A stretch of DNA of 64,000 nucleotides, from NCBI GenBank assembly GCA_963662905.2, contig CAXXFD010000002.1:124001-188000 (forward strand). The letters run 5' to 3'. A program made the translations under genes and the position numbers. Shown piece by piece: positions 36,501 through 44,503 of this stretch. Under the pieces are notes generated by a model. That model was not told the origin of the DNA. It worked only from the letters and a program-made list of their open reading frames with translations, and ran no database searches. The stretch's first letter is position 1, and each line of letters opens with the position of its first letter. The DNA is from G963662905 sp963662905. Its GTDB lineage: Bacteria; Bacteroidota; Bacteroidia; Bacteroidales; WRLA01.

Positions 36501-36707
36501 GAACGCCTGCTTTATGTAGCCATGACACGCGCAAAGGAAAAGCTGTTTTTGAGCCATGCGGCCAAACGCCATATTTTTGGCAGGGAGATGGAAAATGGCC
36601 CCAGCTTCTTCCTGAGCAGGATCAGTGAAAGCCTGCTGGAACGGGAAAAGAGGGAAATCCGGCAAAAGAAGAAAGATGAGGGGAACAACCAGTTGAGTTT
36701 GTTTTAG
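33570..36707 (+). CDS. EndoQ-type PHP endonuclease fused to UvrD/Rep-family helicase
   Basis: 1045 residues in two halves. Residues 1-270 are a PHP-fold metal-dependent nuclease of the endonuclease Q family (YADLHIHSHFSMATS, GSGDFTHPGWL, IPAHIWTPWFSALGARSGF, LSNSDAHSPDKLGRNAN). A four-Cys zinc ribbon follows (KCGICFDP...GICPVCGKN, about 275-300). Characterised EndoQ enzymes nick DNA 5' of deaminated bases such as uracil, hypoxanthine and xanthine, and of abasic sites. Residues about 470-1040 are a superfamily 1A helicase with Q motif YNDMQQKAVDHM, Walker A LAGPGTGKTHVL, FTRRAAGEMRERL, Walker B VLIDEYQDINEQQY, GDPHQAIYGFRGAD, MTMHASKGLEFKSVF and VAMTRAKEKLF. The fusion would couple nicking to unwinding in excision repair or DNA clearance. 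It sits 29 bp behind the AAA/DUF4276 pair. Confidence 0.93.
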   Translation: MKYYADLHIHSHFSMATSKMLTPEYLDLAARQKGISVVGSGDFTHPGWLAEMKEKLDPLDNGLFRLKDGLRPDVGRNINADFQPQFILTAEISNIYKKNGKVRKVHNVVLAPDFRTVERIQQSLQQGGFNITSDGRPILGLDSRDLLEMLLSVDERILLIPAHIWTPWFSALGARSGFDSIEECYEDLSQHITAVETGLSTDAPMNWMCSRLDKFTLLSNSDAHSPDKLGRNANIFLGEASYDSIVQALAQPEGRFGGTVDMYPQEGKYHYAGHRKCGICFDPVQTAKHHGICPVCGKNITLGVINRIVELSDRKNIEERPNRKEFQYIIPLKEMLSEIYQSGIQSKTITSQYNTIIQNIAPELPLLLEISLDEIEAKGGKLLAEAIGRMRSGRVHIKEGFDGEYGSIKVFEADELAYYQQDMLFSGERKAAPKKRPLLNFDLSLYHAAMKDQKEKEDLAAEPKRKYNHRYNDMQQKAVDHMEGAALVLAGPGTGKTHVLTGRIVQMVKEKNIDPGRILAVTFTRRAAGEMRERLAARLSREISNKMMVSTFHALGLMLLRENMPGKEINIISDSKKAGLIASALGLTSKEANAFCEKIATAKSKSSSEMDDDIQIYDEILEKNNLNDLEDLIRKPVLLARQDEGFRNLLALKFDYVLIDEYQDINEQQYHFLKLFLNRHQNLFAIGDPHQAIYGFRGADVGLIRRFQDDYPNAEIFNLEVSYRCPDNFIRAADSVLSEDVSQTHHILYGMQRDIKISISDYATDKAEAEGIARIIEDLSGGLRFFSMDSGISKGNLDTDHALSGFGILCRTTRQFDCIAEALNNHSIPFKSSNDLPLFRRKNIAEALEALIGIYNKEEQTPEEYRNIPFLSAQNKMHENLRLILQHQKSMGIKTGKNEENQIVRIIARYNNNPQLLSDDMQLGSKWEEIYHQSEHVHLMTMHASKGLEFKSVFLPGLEQQLMPYTFFRQDTDIAEEERLLYVAMTRAKEKLFLSHAAKRHIFGREMENGPSFFLSRISESLLEREKREIRQKKKDEGNNQLSLF

Positions 36708-36710
36708 GTA

Positions 36711-38398
36711 TTAACCACAAAGGGCGCAATGGATGCACAAAGAGCACGTAGTTTTTTTCTCGCAAAGGCGCAAAGACGCAGAGATACAAAAAGTTATAAA
36801 AAACACAGCGAAATATTTCCGCTGCTCTGTAGCTATTTGACCTGTTTTCTAACAGATTTAAGTTTTAACCACAAAGGGCGCAAAGGATGCACGGAGGGCA
36901 CGAAGTTGTTTTTGCTCGCAAAGACGCAAGGGCGCAAAGAGGCTAAGAAACTAAAAAAACACAGCGAAATATTTCCGCAACTCTTTTGGTATTTGACCTG
37001 TTTCCTTCCTGTTATTGGCTTTAACCACAAAGGGCGCAATGGATGCACAAAGAGCACGTAGTTTTTTTCTCGCAAAGGCGCAAAGACGCAGAGATACAAA
37101 AAGTTATAAAAAACACAGCGAAATATTTCCGCTGCTCTGTAGCTATTTGACCTGTTTTCTAACAGATTTAAGTTTTAACCACAAAGGGCGCAAAGGATGC
37201 ACGGAGGGCACGAAGTTGTTTTTGCTCGCAAAGACGCAAGGGCGCAAAGAGGCTAAGAAACTAAAAAAACACAGCGAAATATTTCCGCAACTCTTTTGGT
37301 ATTTGACCTGTTTCCTTCCTGTTATTGGCTTTAACCACAAAGGGCGCAATGGATGCACAAAGAGCACGTAGTTTTTTTCTCGCAAAGGCGCAAAGACGCA
37401 GAGATACAAAAAGTTATAAAAAACACAGCGAAATATTTCCACTGCTCTGTAGCTATTTGACCTGTTTTCTAACAGATTTAAGTTTTAACCACAAAGGGCG
37501 CAAAGGATGCACGGAGGGCACGAAGTTGTTTTTGCTCGCAAAGACGCAAGGGCGCAAAGAGGCTAAGAAACTAAAAAAACACAGCGAAATATTTCCGCAA
37601 CTCTATTGGTATTTGACCTGTTTCCTTCCTGTTATTGGCTTTAACCACAAAGGGCGCAATGGATGCACAAAGAGCACGTAGTTTTTTTCTCGCAAAGGCG
37701 CAAAGACGCAGAGATACAAAAAGTTATAAAAAACACAGCGAAATATTTCCGCTACTCTGTAGCTATTTGACCTGTTTTCTAACAGATTTAAGTTTTAACC
37801 ACAAAGGGCGCAAAGGATGCACGGAGGGCACGAAGTTGTTTTTGCTCGCAAAGACGCAAGGGCGCAAAGAGGCTAAGAAACTAAAAAAACACAGCGAAAT
37901 ATTTCCGCAACTCTATTGGTATTTGACCTGTTTCCTTCCTGTTATTGGCTTTAACCACAAAGGACGCAATGGATGCACAAAGAGCACGTAGTTTTTTTCT
38001 CGCAAAGGCGCAGAGACGCAGAGATACAAAAAGTTATAAAAAACACAGCGAAATATTTCCGCTACTCTGTAGCTATTTGACCTGTTTTCTAACAGATTTA
38101 AGTTTTAACCACAAAGGGCGCAAAGGATGCACGGAGGGCACGAAGTTGTTTTTGCTCGCAAAGACGCAAGGGCGCAAAGAGGCTAAGAAACTAAAAAAAC
38201 ACAGCGAAATATTTCCGCAACTCTATTGGTATTTGACCTGTTTCCTTCCTGTTATTGGCTTTAACCACTAAGGACGCAAAGGATGCACGGAGGACACGAA
38301 GTTTTTTTGCTCGCAAAGGCGCAAAGGCGCAGAGAGGCTAAAAAATTGAAAAAACACAGCGAAATATTTCCGCAACTCTGTAGCTATTTGACTAATCC
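36711..38398. repeat. 310-bp tandem repeat array, five full units plus a partial sixth
   Basis: Units begin with TTAACCACAAAGG at 36711, 37021, 37331, 37641 and 37951, exactly 310 bp apart. A diverged partial unit begins at 38261. Each unit is a dimer of two related halves of about 154 and 156 bp, both starting TTAACCACAAAGGGCGCAA. Both halves contain CTCGCAAAG, ACACAGCGAAATATTTCCGC and TATTTGACCTGTTT. Units differ at only a handful of positions (for example CTTTTGG/CTATTGG). ORFs of 118 codons across it are by-products, because 310 is not a multiple of three. The CACAAAGGRCGCAAAGG core resembles a dispersed intergenic repeat seen in many bacteria. The array starts 4 bp after the EndoQ-UvrD stop codon. 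Confidence 0.97.
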
Positions 38399-38540
38399 TC
38401 CTGTAGATTTACATAGATTGCCACTGCTCTGTAGATTAATATGAGCTTTAAAAAAAACGGCGGCAACGCCATGCTAATATAAGGTCAAGAGCGCAATGCG
38501 CTGATCGAAGCCGAAGTGAGTCGAGTGCCCTTTAGCCAAC

Positions 38541-39566
38541 CTATGGAATCATCCAGGTTTTCAAGCCCCACTCTGTGAATTCGTAGCGTTGCGCCTGCCC
38601 ACCGAATTTATTGAGCGCTTCAATGACTTTTGTCCGGCTGTTTTCCGGACAGTAAAAAGTCATAAAACCGCCACCACCGGCACCGGAAATTTTCCCTCCG
38701 GTTGCACCGTTGGCCATTGCTGTTTGGTAAATATCATCAATCAAAGGATTGGAAATCCCTTCGGCCATTTTCTTTTTATTTTCCCAGCCAAAATTCAGGA
38801 TTTCCCCGATTCGGTCAAGATTTCCGCGCAAAAGTGCTTCTTTCATCTGCACGGCCTGTTCCTTTAGCTTCAATGTAGCTTCAATCGACTCCTGTTTTTG
38901 CTCTGTTACATTTTTGCTTTGCGATTCGATGATACGTGAGGAATAACGGCTGGTTTTCGTATAATAAAGCACCAGATTATGTGCCAGTTCGTTCATATAC
39001 ATGGAGCGGATACGGAGTGGATTAACAATAACTTTATCGTCTTTGCCGAATTCCATAAAATTCACACCCCCAAAAGTCGCCGCATACTGGTCTTGTTTCC
39101 CACCGGCCATGGCCAGGTCAACACGTTCGATATCGTAGGCCAGATGCGCCAGGTCGTATTCGCCCAAAGGCAATTGGAGCCATTCCGCAAAAGCACCAAG
39201 AATAGCCACAACCAGTGTGGATGATGTTCCCAAACCGGAGCCCGGAGGCGCATCAACAAAAGTTGTCAGCTCAAACGAAAGCGGATTTTTTGTGAAATCG
39301 CGCTGCACACGGTTATAAATGCCACGGTGCAGATCAAGCTGGCCGATAATTTCCAGTTCATCAGCAGCATTCAGTTCGTAATATTCACCTTTATCAACGG
39401 AATTAAAAACGATTTTTCCATTATCGAGTGGCCGGATACTGGCATAGGCATACATGCTGATGGTGGCATTGAGGATGCAACCACCATAAATATCACTAAA
39501 AGGCGCTACATCCGTTCCGCCGCCGGCAAGTCCGAGCCTGAGTGGAGCTTTGCTTCGTATAATCAT
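38541..39566 (-). CDS. hddA: GHMP-family sugar kinase, D-glycero-alpha-D-manno-heptose 7-phosphate kinase-like
   Basis: 341 residues. It begins MIIRSKAPLRLGLAGGGTDV, the substrate-binding motif of heptose/fucose-type GHMP kinases. It has the ATP-binding motif VDAPPGSGLGTSSTLVVAI and the C-terminal motif ATGGKISGAGGGGFMTFY. HddA phosphorylates heptose 7-phosphate at O-1 on the way to GDP-heptose for surface polysaccharide. The other heptose genes (gmhA, gmhB, hddC) are not in view. It overlaps nothing and lies 6 bp behind the WG-like gene, so it is likely the distal gene of a two-gene unit. Fucokinase-type GHMP activity remains possible. Confidence 0.85.
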   Translation of the reverse strand: MIIRSKAPLRLGLAGGGTDVAPFSDIYGGCILNATISMYAYASIRPLDNGKIVFNSVDKGEYYELNAADELEIIGQLDLHRGIYNRVQRDFTKNPLSFELTTFVDAPPGSGLGTSSTLVVAILGAFAEWLQLPLGEYDLAHLAYDIERVDLAMAGGKQDQYAATFGGVNFMEFGKDDKVIVNPLRIRSMYMNELAHNLVLYYTKTSRYSSRIIESQSKNVTEQKQESIEATLKLKEQAVQMKEALLRGNLDRIGEILNFGWENKKKMAEGISNPLIDDIYQTAMANGATGGKISGAGGGGFMTFYCPENSRTKVIEALNKFGGQAQRYEFTEWGLKTWMIP

Positions 39567-39572
39567 ATTATT

Positions 39573-41666
39573 TTATTCCTTTTCTTTCAAATTCCAGTCT
39601 TCATCAAAATAGAAATTTCTGTCGCCAAAATTATCACTTTTCAAGATAATGGTACGGTTTGGCTCATCGAAATCATAAGAATTATAAATAATTTCCGCCA
39701 ATTTCTCCCCATTTTTTGAAACCAGTCCGAACTGATAATTATTTTTGGAAAGGAAAACACCACCCATTGGCAAAATATTCTGCATGAATTGCTTCGTAAT
39801 GATTTTTCCGGTACTGTCGCAAAGCACCCACCCACTGTGCGCTGTAAGTGCAATAGAGTTTGGATTTTTGTTCACATTTTCCAGATAAATATATTTATCG
39901 GGCGTGATGCTCAATTCAAATTTACTGTTGATTTTTCCGTATTTCCCATCTTTCAAAACCAATAGTTCAAGCGCGTCATCATATTGAAAAAAGTTTTCGT
40001 CTTCCTGAATCACAGAAGCATAATCAAAATCATCGAAACTCATGCCTGATGGATTGATAATTTCATGGCCCTGATCTACCAAAAATTCATAGCCTGAATC
40101 AGAACGCACTATATATTTATCTTTTGCATCTATTATAAACTGATATTTTAAAGGCAAAATTACTTCACCATTTTCGTTGATAATTCCCTGGTATCCATTT
40201 TTATTTGCAACCAAATACCGCTTTTTATTTATTTCCCTCATCTGAAAATACTGCAATGAAACAGAAGTATTTATGGAATCACGCGGCACCAGTTCATACT
40301 TTCCGTGATACTGAAGAATTACCGGATCATTTTCAGGAAGCACCTCAGGAATAAGAACTCGCAAATGACCGGGAATAGGATTTTGGAAATCTTCAGCATA
40401 CAAGATATTTTCAAAAAACTGATTGATATCCTTTTCGTTAAAACTATATTTTATTCCATCCACTTTAATCTGGATGTATGTATTGCCATCAGCGCAATGA
40501 ATGAAACGATAATCATCGATGGGAACAGCCTCCATACCCTTTTCGTAGCAAATGAGTTCGAGCTCTTTTTTTGTTTCACGGAAATAATAAGTCTCCTGCA
40601 AAAATTCTAAAGCTCTGTAGCAAACTTCAATAAAAACAGCCTTCGGATCAAATTCGGCAGGTAAATCATCAACATACAAATGCCCATAACCTTTACGCAC
40701 AAAAGGAAAAAATATACCAGTGGCCCATTGGTCATCGATGGACATTTGATCATAAAAAGGGCGCGAAATAAACTCCCGCTTGTAAATATCGTATATGCCG
40801 GACAAATTATTATCTGCCCCGGCCACCTTGATATAGCCATACCCCTCTGCAATAAGGCCCGTGGTGTTGGCGCTTTGAAAAATATTGGTAAAGCCCGGAC
40901 TCAAGCTACTTTCTTTAGTGTTCATAATATGCAGTTTACTGTCCTTCCGCACAATTATTTGAGATAAAAACTCAAGCTCTCCCGGATAAACCGGAAAACG
41001 GTTATCAATTTGGAAAGCAGCACTTAATCCGTCCTTAATATCTAAAGTATAAAAATCGCCCCCTTTCTGCACCAGCAATTTCACATCATCTTCAAACATT
41101 AGGCTAAAAAACTGTTCTTCAACAGGCTGCGGACGGTTAAATGGCGTGATCAGCAGTGAATCAAAATATGTATCAGCCAAAAGCATCTGTTTATCAACAA
41201 AGTAAAGGCCGATCCTGCCGTCATCATCAACAACTGTCGCTGCCTGGCTGCCATCCTGAAACACCAAAAAATTATCCTCTAAAATATCCGAAAATGAGTC
41301 TTTTATTTCTTCTCCATCAGTATTAACAGGATACCAACGGTTATTCCGCTGCATGAAAACAGGGAAATCTATAATTTCATCACCATAATCAAAATACCAA
41401 TGACCTGCTCCTTCATAATCATTACCGAATTTCTCTCCTCTGGCATTAATTAAAAAATAGCGACTGTCTTTCTGAACCACAGCTGCTTTTGTTTTCTTAT
41501 CAAAAAAGGATGCATCATCAAATTGATAATCAATTTTTAAGCTCCCTTTTTGATCCTTGTAGCCATACAAGTTATTGCTGTTACTGCGTTGCGGAAATAA
41601 CTTTTGGGCGTGAAGTTGTGAAAACAAAAAAATGAAATATGCCGCGATAAAAAACAATTGTTTCAT
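39573..41666 (-). CDS. exported WG-repeat-like protein
   Basis: 697 residues with the signal peptide MKQLFFIAAYFIFLFSQLHAQ. The rest is a series of beta-rich units resembling WG repeats (NLYGYKDQKGSLKIDYQFDD, GYQGIINENGEVILPLKYQF, GKYGKINSKFELSITPDKY, YQFGLVSKNGEKLAEIIYNS). The canonical WG dipeptide is mostly replaced by YG/FG. Such proteins are thought to bind ligands or proteins in the envelope, and no catalytic motif is visible. The downstream hddA-like gene begins only 6 bp after its stop, implying co-transcription, though a functional link to heptose metabolism is not evident. Confidence 0.8.
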   Translation of the reverse strand: MKQLFFIAAYFIFLFSQLHAQKLFPQRSNSNNLYGYKDQKGSLKIDYQFDDASFFDKKTKAAVVQKDSRYFLINARGEKFGNDYEGAGHWYFDYGDEIIDFPVFMQRNNRWYPVNTDGEEIKDSFSDILEDNFLVFQDGSQAATVVDDDGRIGLYFVDKQMLLADTYFDSLLITPFNRPQPVEEQFFSLMFEDDVKLLVQKGGDFYTLDIKDGLSAAFQIDNRFPVYPGELEFLSQIIVRKDSKLHIMNTKESSLSPGFTNIFQSANTTGLIAEGYGYIKVAGADNNLSGIYDIYKREFISRPFYDQMSIDDQWATGIFFPFVRKGYGHLYVDDLPAEFDPKAVFIEVCYRALEFLQETYYFRETKKELELICYEKGMEAVPIDDYRFIHCADGNTYIQIKVDGIKYSFNEKDINQFFENILYAEDFQNPIPGHLRVLIPEVLPENDPVILQYHGKYELVPRDSINTSVSLQYFQMREINKKRYLVANKNGYQGIINENGEVILPLKYQFIIDAKDKYIVRSDSGYEFLVDQGHEIINPSGMSFDDFDYASVIQEDENFFQYDDALELLVLKDGKYGKINSKFELSITPDKYIYLENVNKNPNSIALTAHSGWVLCDSTGKIITKQFMQNILPMGGVFLSKNNYQFGLVSKNGEKLAEIIYNSYDFDEPNRTIILKSDNFGDRNFYFDEDWNLKEKE

Positions 41667-41846
41667 TCCTATATAATTTTGATTTCCAAACGATAATATT
41701 TGAATGGACTAAAGTACAAATTAAAACTGCAGCCCAGAATGAAACACCTCAGAATTAGTGCAGAAATTCCCAATCACATAAAACCATATTTTTATGAGCG
41801 CAGCAAAATCAGATTTGATCTTCACATATTTGTGCGAAACCTGGCA

Positions 41847-42479
41847 CTAATCCCAACTCTTCTCTTTGCGCCATAGCTCAATCGCTTTCAGATACTTCTC
41901 CGCTCCTTCCGGCGAAAGCTTATAAACAAATCCATTGAGCTCAGGATGTTTTTGCTCGATCCAGGCCACCAAACTATCGCGGCGTGCTTGCCATAATGAA
42001 AAATCCATTGAGATATATCCTGTTGTGCTGATTTCTGCAATCTGATTGGCGTCAAATACAAACAAGACCCGATAAACCAAGGCGGTATCCTGAAGGAAAG
42101 CGATACGATGGCAGATTTTTGATACAACAAGCTCCACACTATCCGACCTGAAATTAATTTCACGTACTTGATATTTGGCTTGAAAAACAGAATCCCATTG
42201 GAATTGGGTATAAAAACCCGCCTTATCACGAGTCAGGATATAACCCATTTCGGTAGTTTTCAGGCTATCGGAAACCAATGGGGAAAGCTGACGAAAGTCC
42301 CGAGCATTCAAGGCTTTGAAATAAGCATTGATGCTTTGTTTGTGGTGGACATGAAAATCAGTTTGGCAGGTATAAAAGGTTAATGTTAAAACACTTGCGC
42401 ATAAAAAGCAGAATACTAATAAATTTTTACCGCAAAGCTTATGACGAACTACCGAAGGTATTTGAAGTAAAATTAACAT
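41847..42479 (-). CDS. putative lipoprotein of unknown function
   Basis: 210 residues. A basic N-region (RHKLCGKN) precedes a hydrophobic stretch ending TLTFYTC, a plausible lipobox with Cys near residue 38. The body (NAYFKALNARDFRQLSPLVS...GYILTRDKAGFYTQFQWDSVF) has the look of an NTF2/DUF4440-like fold, but no family is certain. Its ATG follows the stop codon of the upstream nuclease-like gene directly (TAGATG at 42482-42477). It is therefore probably translated by re-initiation and belongs to the same operon as the ATPase-nuclease pair. No other start with a signal sequence is available. Confidence 0.65.
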   Translation of the reverse strand: MLILLQIPSVVRHKLCGKNLLVFCFLCASVLTLTFYTCQTDFHVHHKQSINAYFKALNARDFRQLSPLVSDSLKTTEMGYILTRDKAGFYTQFQWDSVFQAKYQVREINFRSDSVELVVSKICHRIAFLQDTALVYRVLFVFDANQIAEISTTGYISMDFSLWQARRDSLVAWIEQKHPELNGFVYKLSPEGAEKYLKAIELWRKEKSWD

Positions 42480-42977
42480 CTAGAAAAAGTGGTTTTTTAA
42501 ATCATTTAAATCAATACCGGAAACAATTCTTCTATTTTCAAAGAGTCTTCTTAAATTCCTTTCTGCTTGATTTTTAAGACCAGGTTTAAACACGAAATAA
42601 TACTTATTCAGCAATTGCGGATTATGACCAAGTAAAGCAATGGATCCAGCAATTTTAGATTTTAATTCCGATCCTTCCAGGTTATAGATGCTTTTAATAT
42701 TTAGCTTAAGTTCAACCGGTACAAAACGTTTTGTCGATTTATGAGCCAAACCAAATGCTAAATCCATTGTGCTTCTTTTGCTCCGTTTCTCTCTTTTCGC
42801 CAAATTATGCTCTACTTGATCAATATTTAAACATACTTCCGATTCAAAAGGAGTTTTACGAGCCCCTTCCTTACGGCACAATTCATGAATTTTTTCAATA
42901 CAATCGGGGTGCTTTTTCGATAAAGGATGTTGTTGCGTGCTTGCAGGACAATATTGCCATTTATTCTGTTTTTCCAT
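42480..42977 (-). CDS. PD-(D/E)XK nuclease-like protein paired with an AAA ATPase
   Basis: 165 residues when started at 42977 (MEKQNKWQYCPAST), overlapping the ATPase 3' end by 17 bp. A longer frame from 43109 overlaps by 149 bp and lacks coding character there. Residues 71-91 read MDLAFGLAHKST...VPVELKLN: Asp72 followed 17 residues later by Glu89-Leu-Lys91. This is the D-Xn-ExK core of PD-(D/E)XK nucleases, with an upstream acidic residue (PFESEV, Glu45/47) that could complete the site. The remainder is basic and helical. No named family is recognised. Coupling to an ABC-type ATPase suggests a DNA-directed effector. The nuclease role is inference. Confidence 0.65.
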   Translation of the reverse strand: MEKQNKWQYCPASTQQHPLSKKHPDCIEKIHELCRKEGARKTPFESEVCLNIDQVEHNLAKREKRSKRSTMDLAFGLAHKSTKRFVPVELKLNIKSIYNLEGSELKSKIAGSIALLGHNPQLLNKYYFVFKPGLKNQAERNLRRLFENRRIVSGIDLNDLKNHFF

Positions 42978-44301
42978 ACATATCAATTCTTTCGAGAGCA
43001 ATATTGAACGAAGAAAAAATATTTTCAATGTCAACACCCTGATCCACATAGTTATATAAGAAAGAATCTTTCTCACGTTCGGCCAGGTAGAAATGCAGGG
43101 TTTTATCAACTTCTTCTTTCTCCGAGATATACTTTATAGCACTGATCATATCCGGATGATGGCTGGCAATCAAAAATTTTACTCCAGCCACTTTATTCAA
43201 AAGGACGATCAAACGGGCATATTCTACCACCCATTGCGGATGCAGGTGCGCTTCCGGTTCATCGATAATGAGCAGGGTTTTACTGTTCAACAAACCATTT
43301 TTGTACAATAACTGCAAAATACTGAAAGATTTTAGCCCTGTGGCACATTCAAGCAGGTTAAACTCCTTCCCATCACTCCTTTTATAAACAAATGATTCAT
43401 TTGATAATTTTTGATCATCATATCTGACCTCTCCGTGCAGCACCTCCTTGCTTAAAATTTGATCGAGCCCGCCATTTGCTTTTTTAAAACGTAATTGGGA
43501 TAAAAGCATGTTCAAATCACGCCAATGTGGGCGATATCCATTTGCATCTACACCAAATATCATTGGAGTATCAATATAAGCGAGTTGTTCAATAGAATGG
43601 ATTGGAATGAGCGTATTATTTTTCCGATCAATAATTGGGACAGCATATTCATACAGATTAAAACTATCCGGCAGGGAAGAATCGTAAAATGCATCTTCGA
43701 GATGTTCGTTTAAGATAGCCAGGGGTCTGGATTCCTTAATTGTCGTAGAACGATCAACAAGCTCTAAAATGTATTCCCTTAAATTTACAAAAAGCTCGCT
43801 TACTTTCTTTTTCCAATAATCCTCTGAGTTGATAACGCTTCCAAGAATCATACGAATCCTGGGAAGCCTACTAGGAAACTTATCATCTTCGCCGAAAGGT
43901 AATAGCGTAGGTTCATTAAAGATTTTTTCATAGATATCCAAGACATTGATAAGTATATCTCCAAACAACTCATTATTTGACCCTTGTTGCTCCGAAAATC
44001 TTAGTATATTCCTTATGTTATCGTATTCATCCATCACCTTAAGGAACTGAGATAATTCAGCGGTTAACTGATCAAAAGTTTTATATATCCTTCTAAAATC
44101 ATCATTCAATTTTTTTTCGACAAAACGCTCATAGTTTAGAGAAGAATAAACCAAATGATAGAGCAATTTGGAAACAGTACTTTTGCCACAGCCATTTTCA
44201 CCAGCTATGACTGTAATTCCGTCCAAAGCAATAGCAGCATGTTTAATTGCCCTGATATTATCAAGTTCTATGCTCAGATGACTTTTTCTCATAAAATCCA
44301 T
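42961..44301 (-). CDS. AAA (ABC/SMC-like) ATPase
   Basis: 446 residues. Walker A is AGENGCGKSTVSKLLY (residues 33-48), the signature-like region is ECATGLKSFSILQLLY (about 318-333), Walker B is LLIIDEPEAHLHPQWV (about 351-366), and the H-loop region is FLIASHHPDMISAI. The roughly 270-residue insert between Walker A and the signature is helical. This domain build matches stand-alone ATPases of defence loci such as PtuA of Septu and retron-associated ATPases. A start at 44292 (MRKSHLS) fits the -7 element at 44310-44317 better than 44301. The nuclease-like gene overlaps its 3' end and a lipoprotein follows, forming a three-gene unit. Confidence 0.85.
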   Translation of the reverse strand: MDFMRKSHLSIELDNIRAIKHAAIALDGITVIAGENGCGKSTVSKLLYHLVYSSLNYERFVEKKLNDDFRRIYKTFDQLTAELSQFLKVMDEYDNIRNILRFSEQQGSNNELFGDILINVLDIYEKIFNEPTLLPFGEDDKFPSRLPRIRMILGSVINSEDYWKKKVSELFVNLREYILELVDRSTTIKESRPLAILNEHLEDAFYDSSLPDSFNLYEYAVPIIDRKNNTLIPIHSIEQLAYIDTPMIFGVDANGYRPHWRDLNMLLSQLRFKKANGGLDQILSKEVLHGEVRYDDQKLSNESFVYKRSDGKEFNLLECATGLKSFSILQLLYKNGLLNSKTLLIIDEPEAHLHPQWVVEYARLIVLLNKVAGVKFLIASHHPDMISAIKYISEKEEVDKTLHFYLAEREKDSFLYNYVDQGVDIENIFSSFNIALERIDMYGKTE

Positions 44302-44309
44302 ATTTCTAA

Positions 44310-44317
44310 CAAAAATA
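44310..44317 (-). promoter_or_regulatory. -7 element of the ATPase/nuclease-like/lipoprotein operon
   Basis: On the minus strand TATTTTTG fits TAnnTTTG. It would place the transcript start near 44306, just ahead of the ATPase start codon. No correctly spaced -33 element is seen. Confidence 0.35.
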
Positions 44318-44503
44318 CATTGATTTTTTCAAATTATGGGATACCAAAATGCAAAGCATGTTTTTATTCCAGCCAATAAATCGGATCACTCATCAAAATA
44401 CTTGCAGCAAAAATTATTTCATAGAGATAGCATCCCTATGACAAACCCAATAAAATCAACTTTCCTTCCATAAATTTGTTAAAATACTAAAGTAAATGAA
44501 ATC

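Noticed and set aside
36729..38271. A ladder of 108-118-codon ORFs (MALTTKGAMDAQRARSFFL...) on both strands across the 310-bp array
   Set aside because: They are copies of the same non-coding repeat. The 310-bp period is not a multiple of three, so each ORF is cut at the unit boundary, and the sequence matches a dispersed intergenic repeat rather than a protein.
36711..38398. CRISPR array as explanation of the regular repeats
   Set aside because: Units are 310 bp with no short repeat/unique spacer alternation, and no cas gene is present anywhere in the window.
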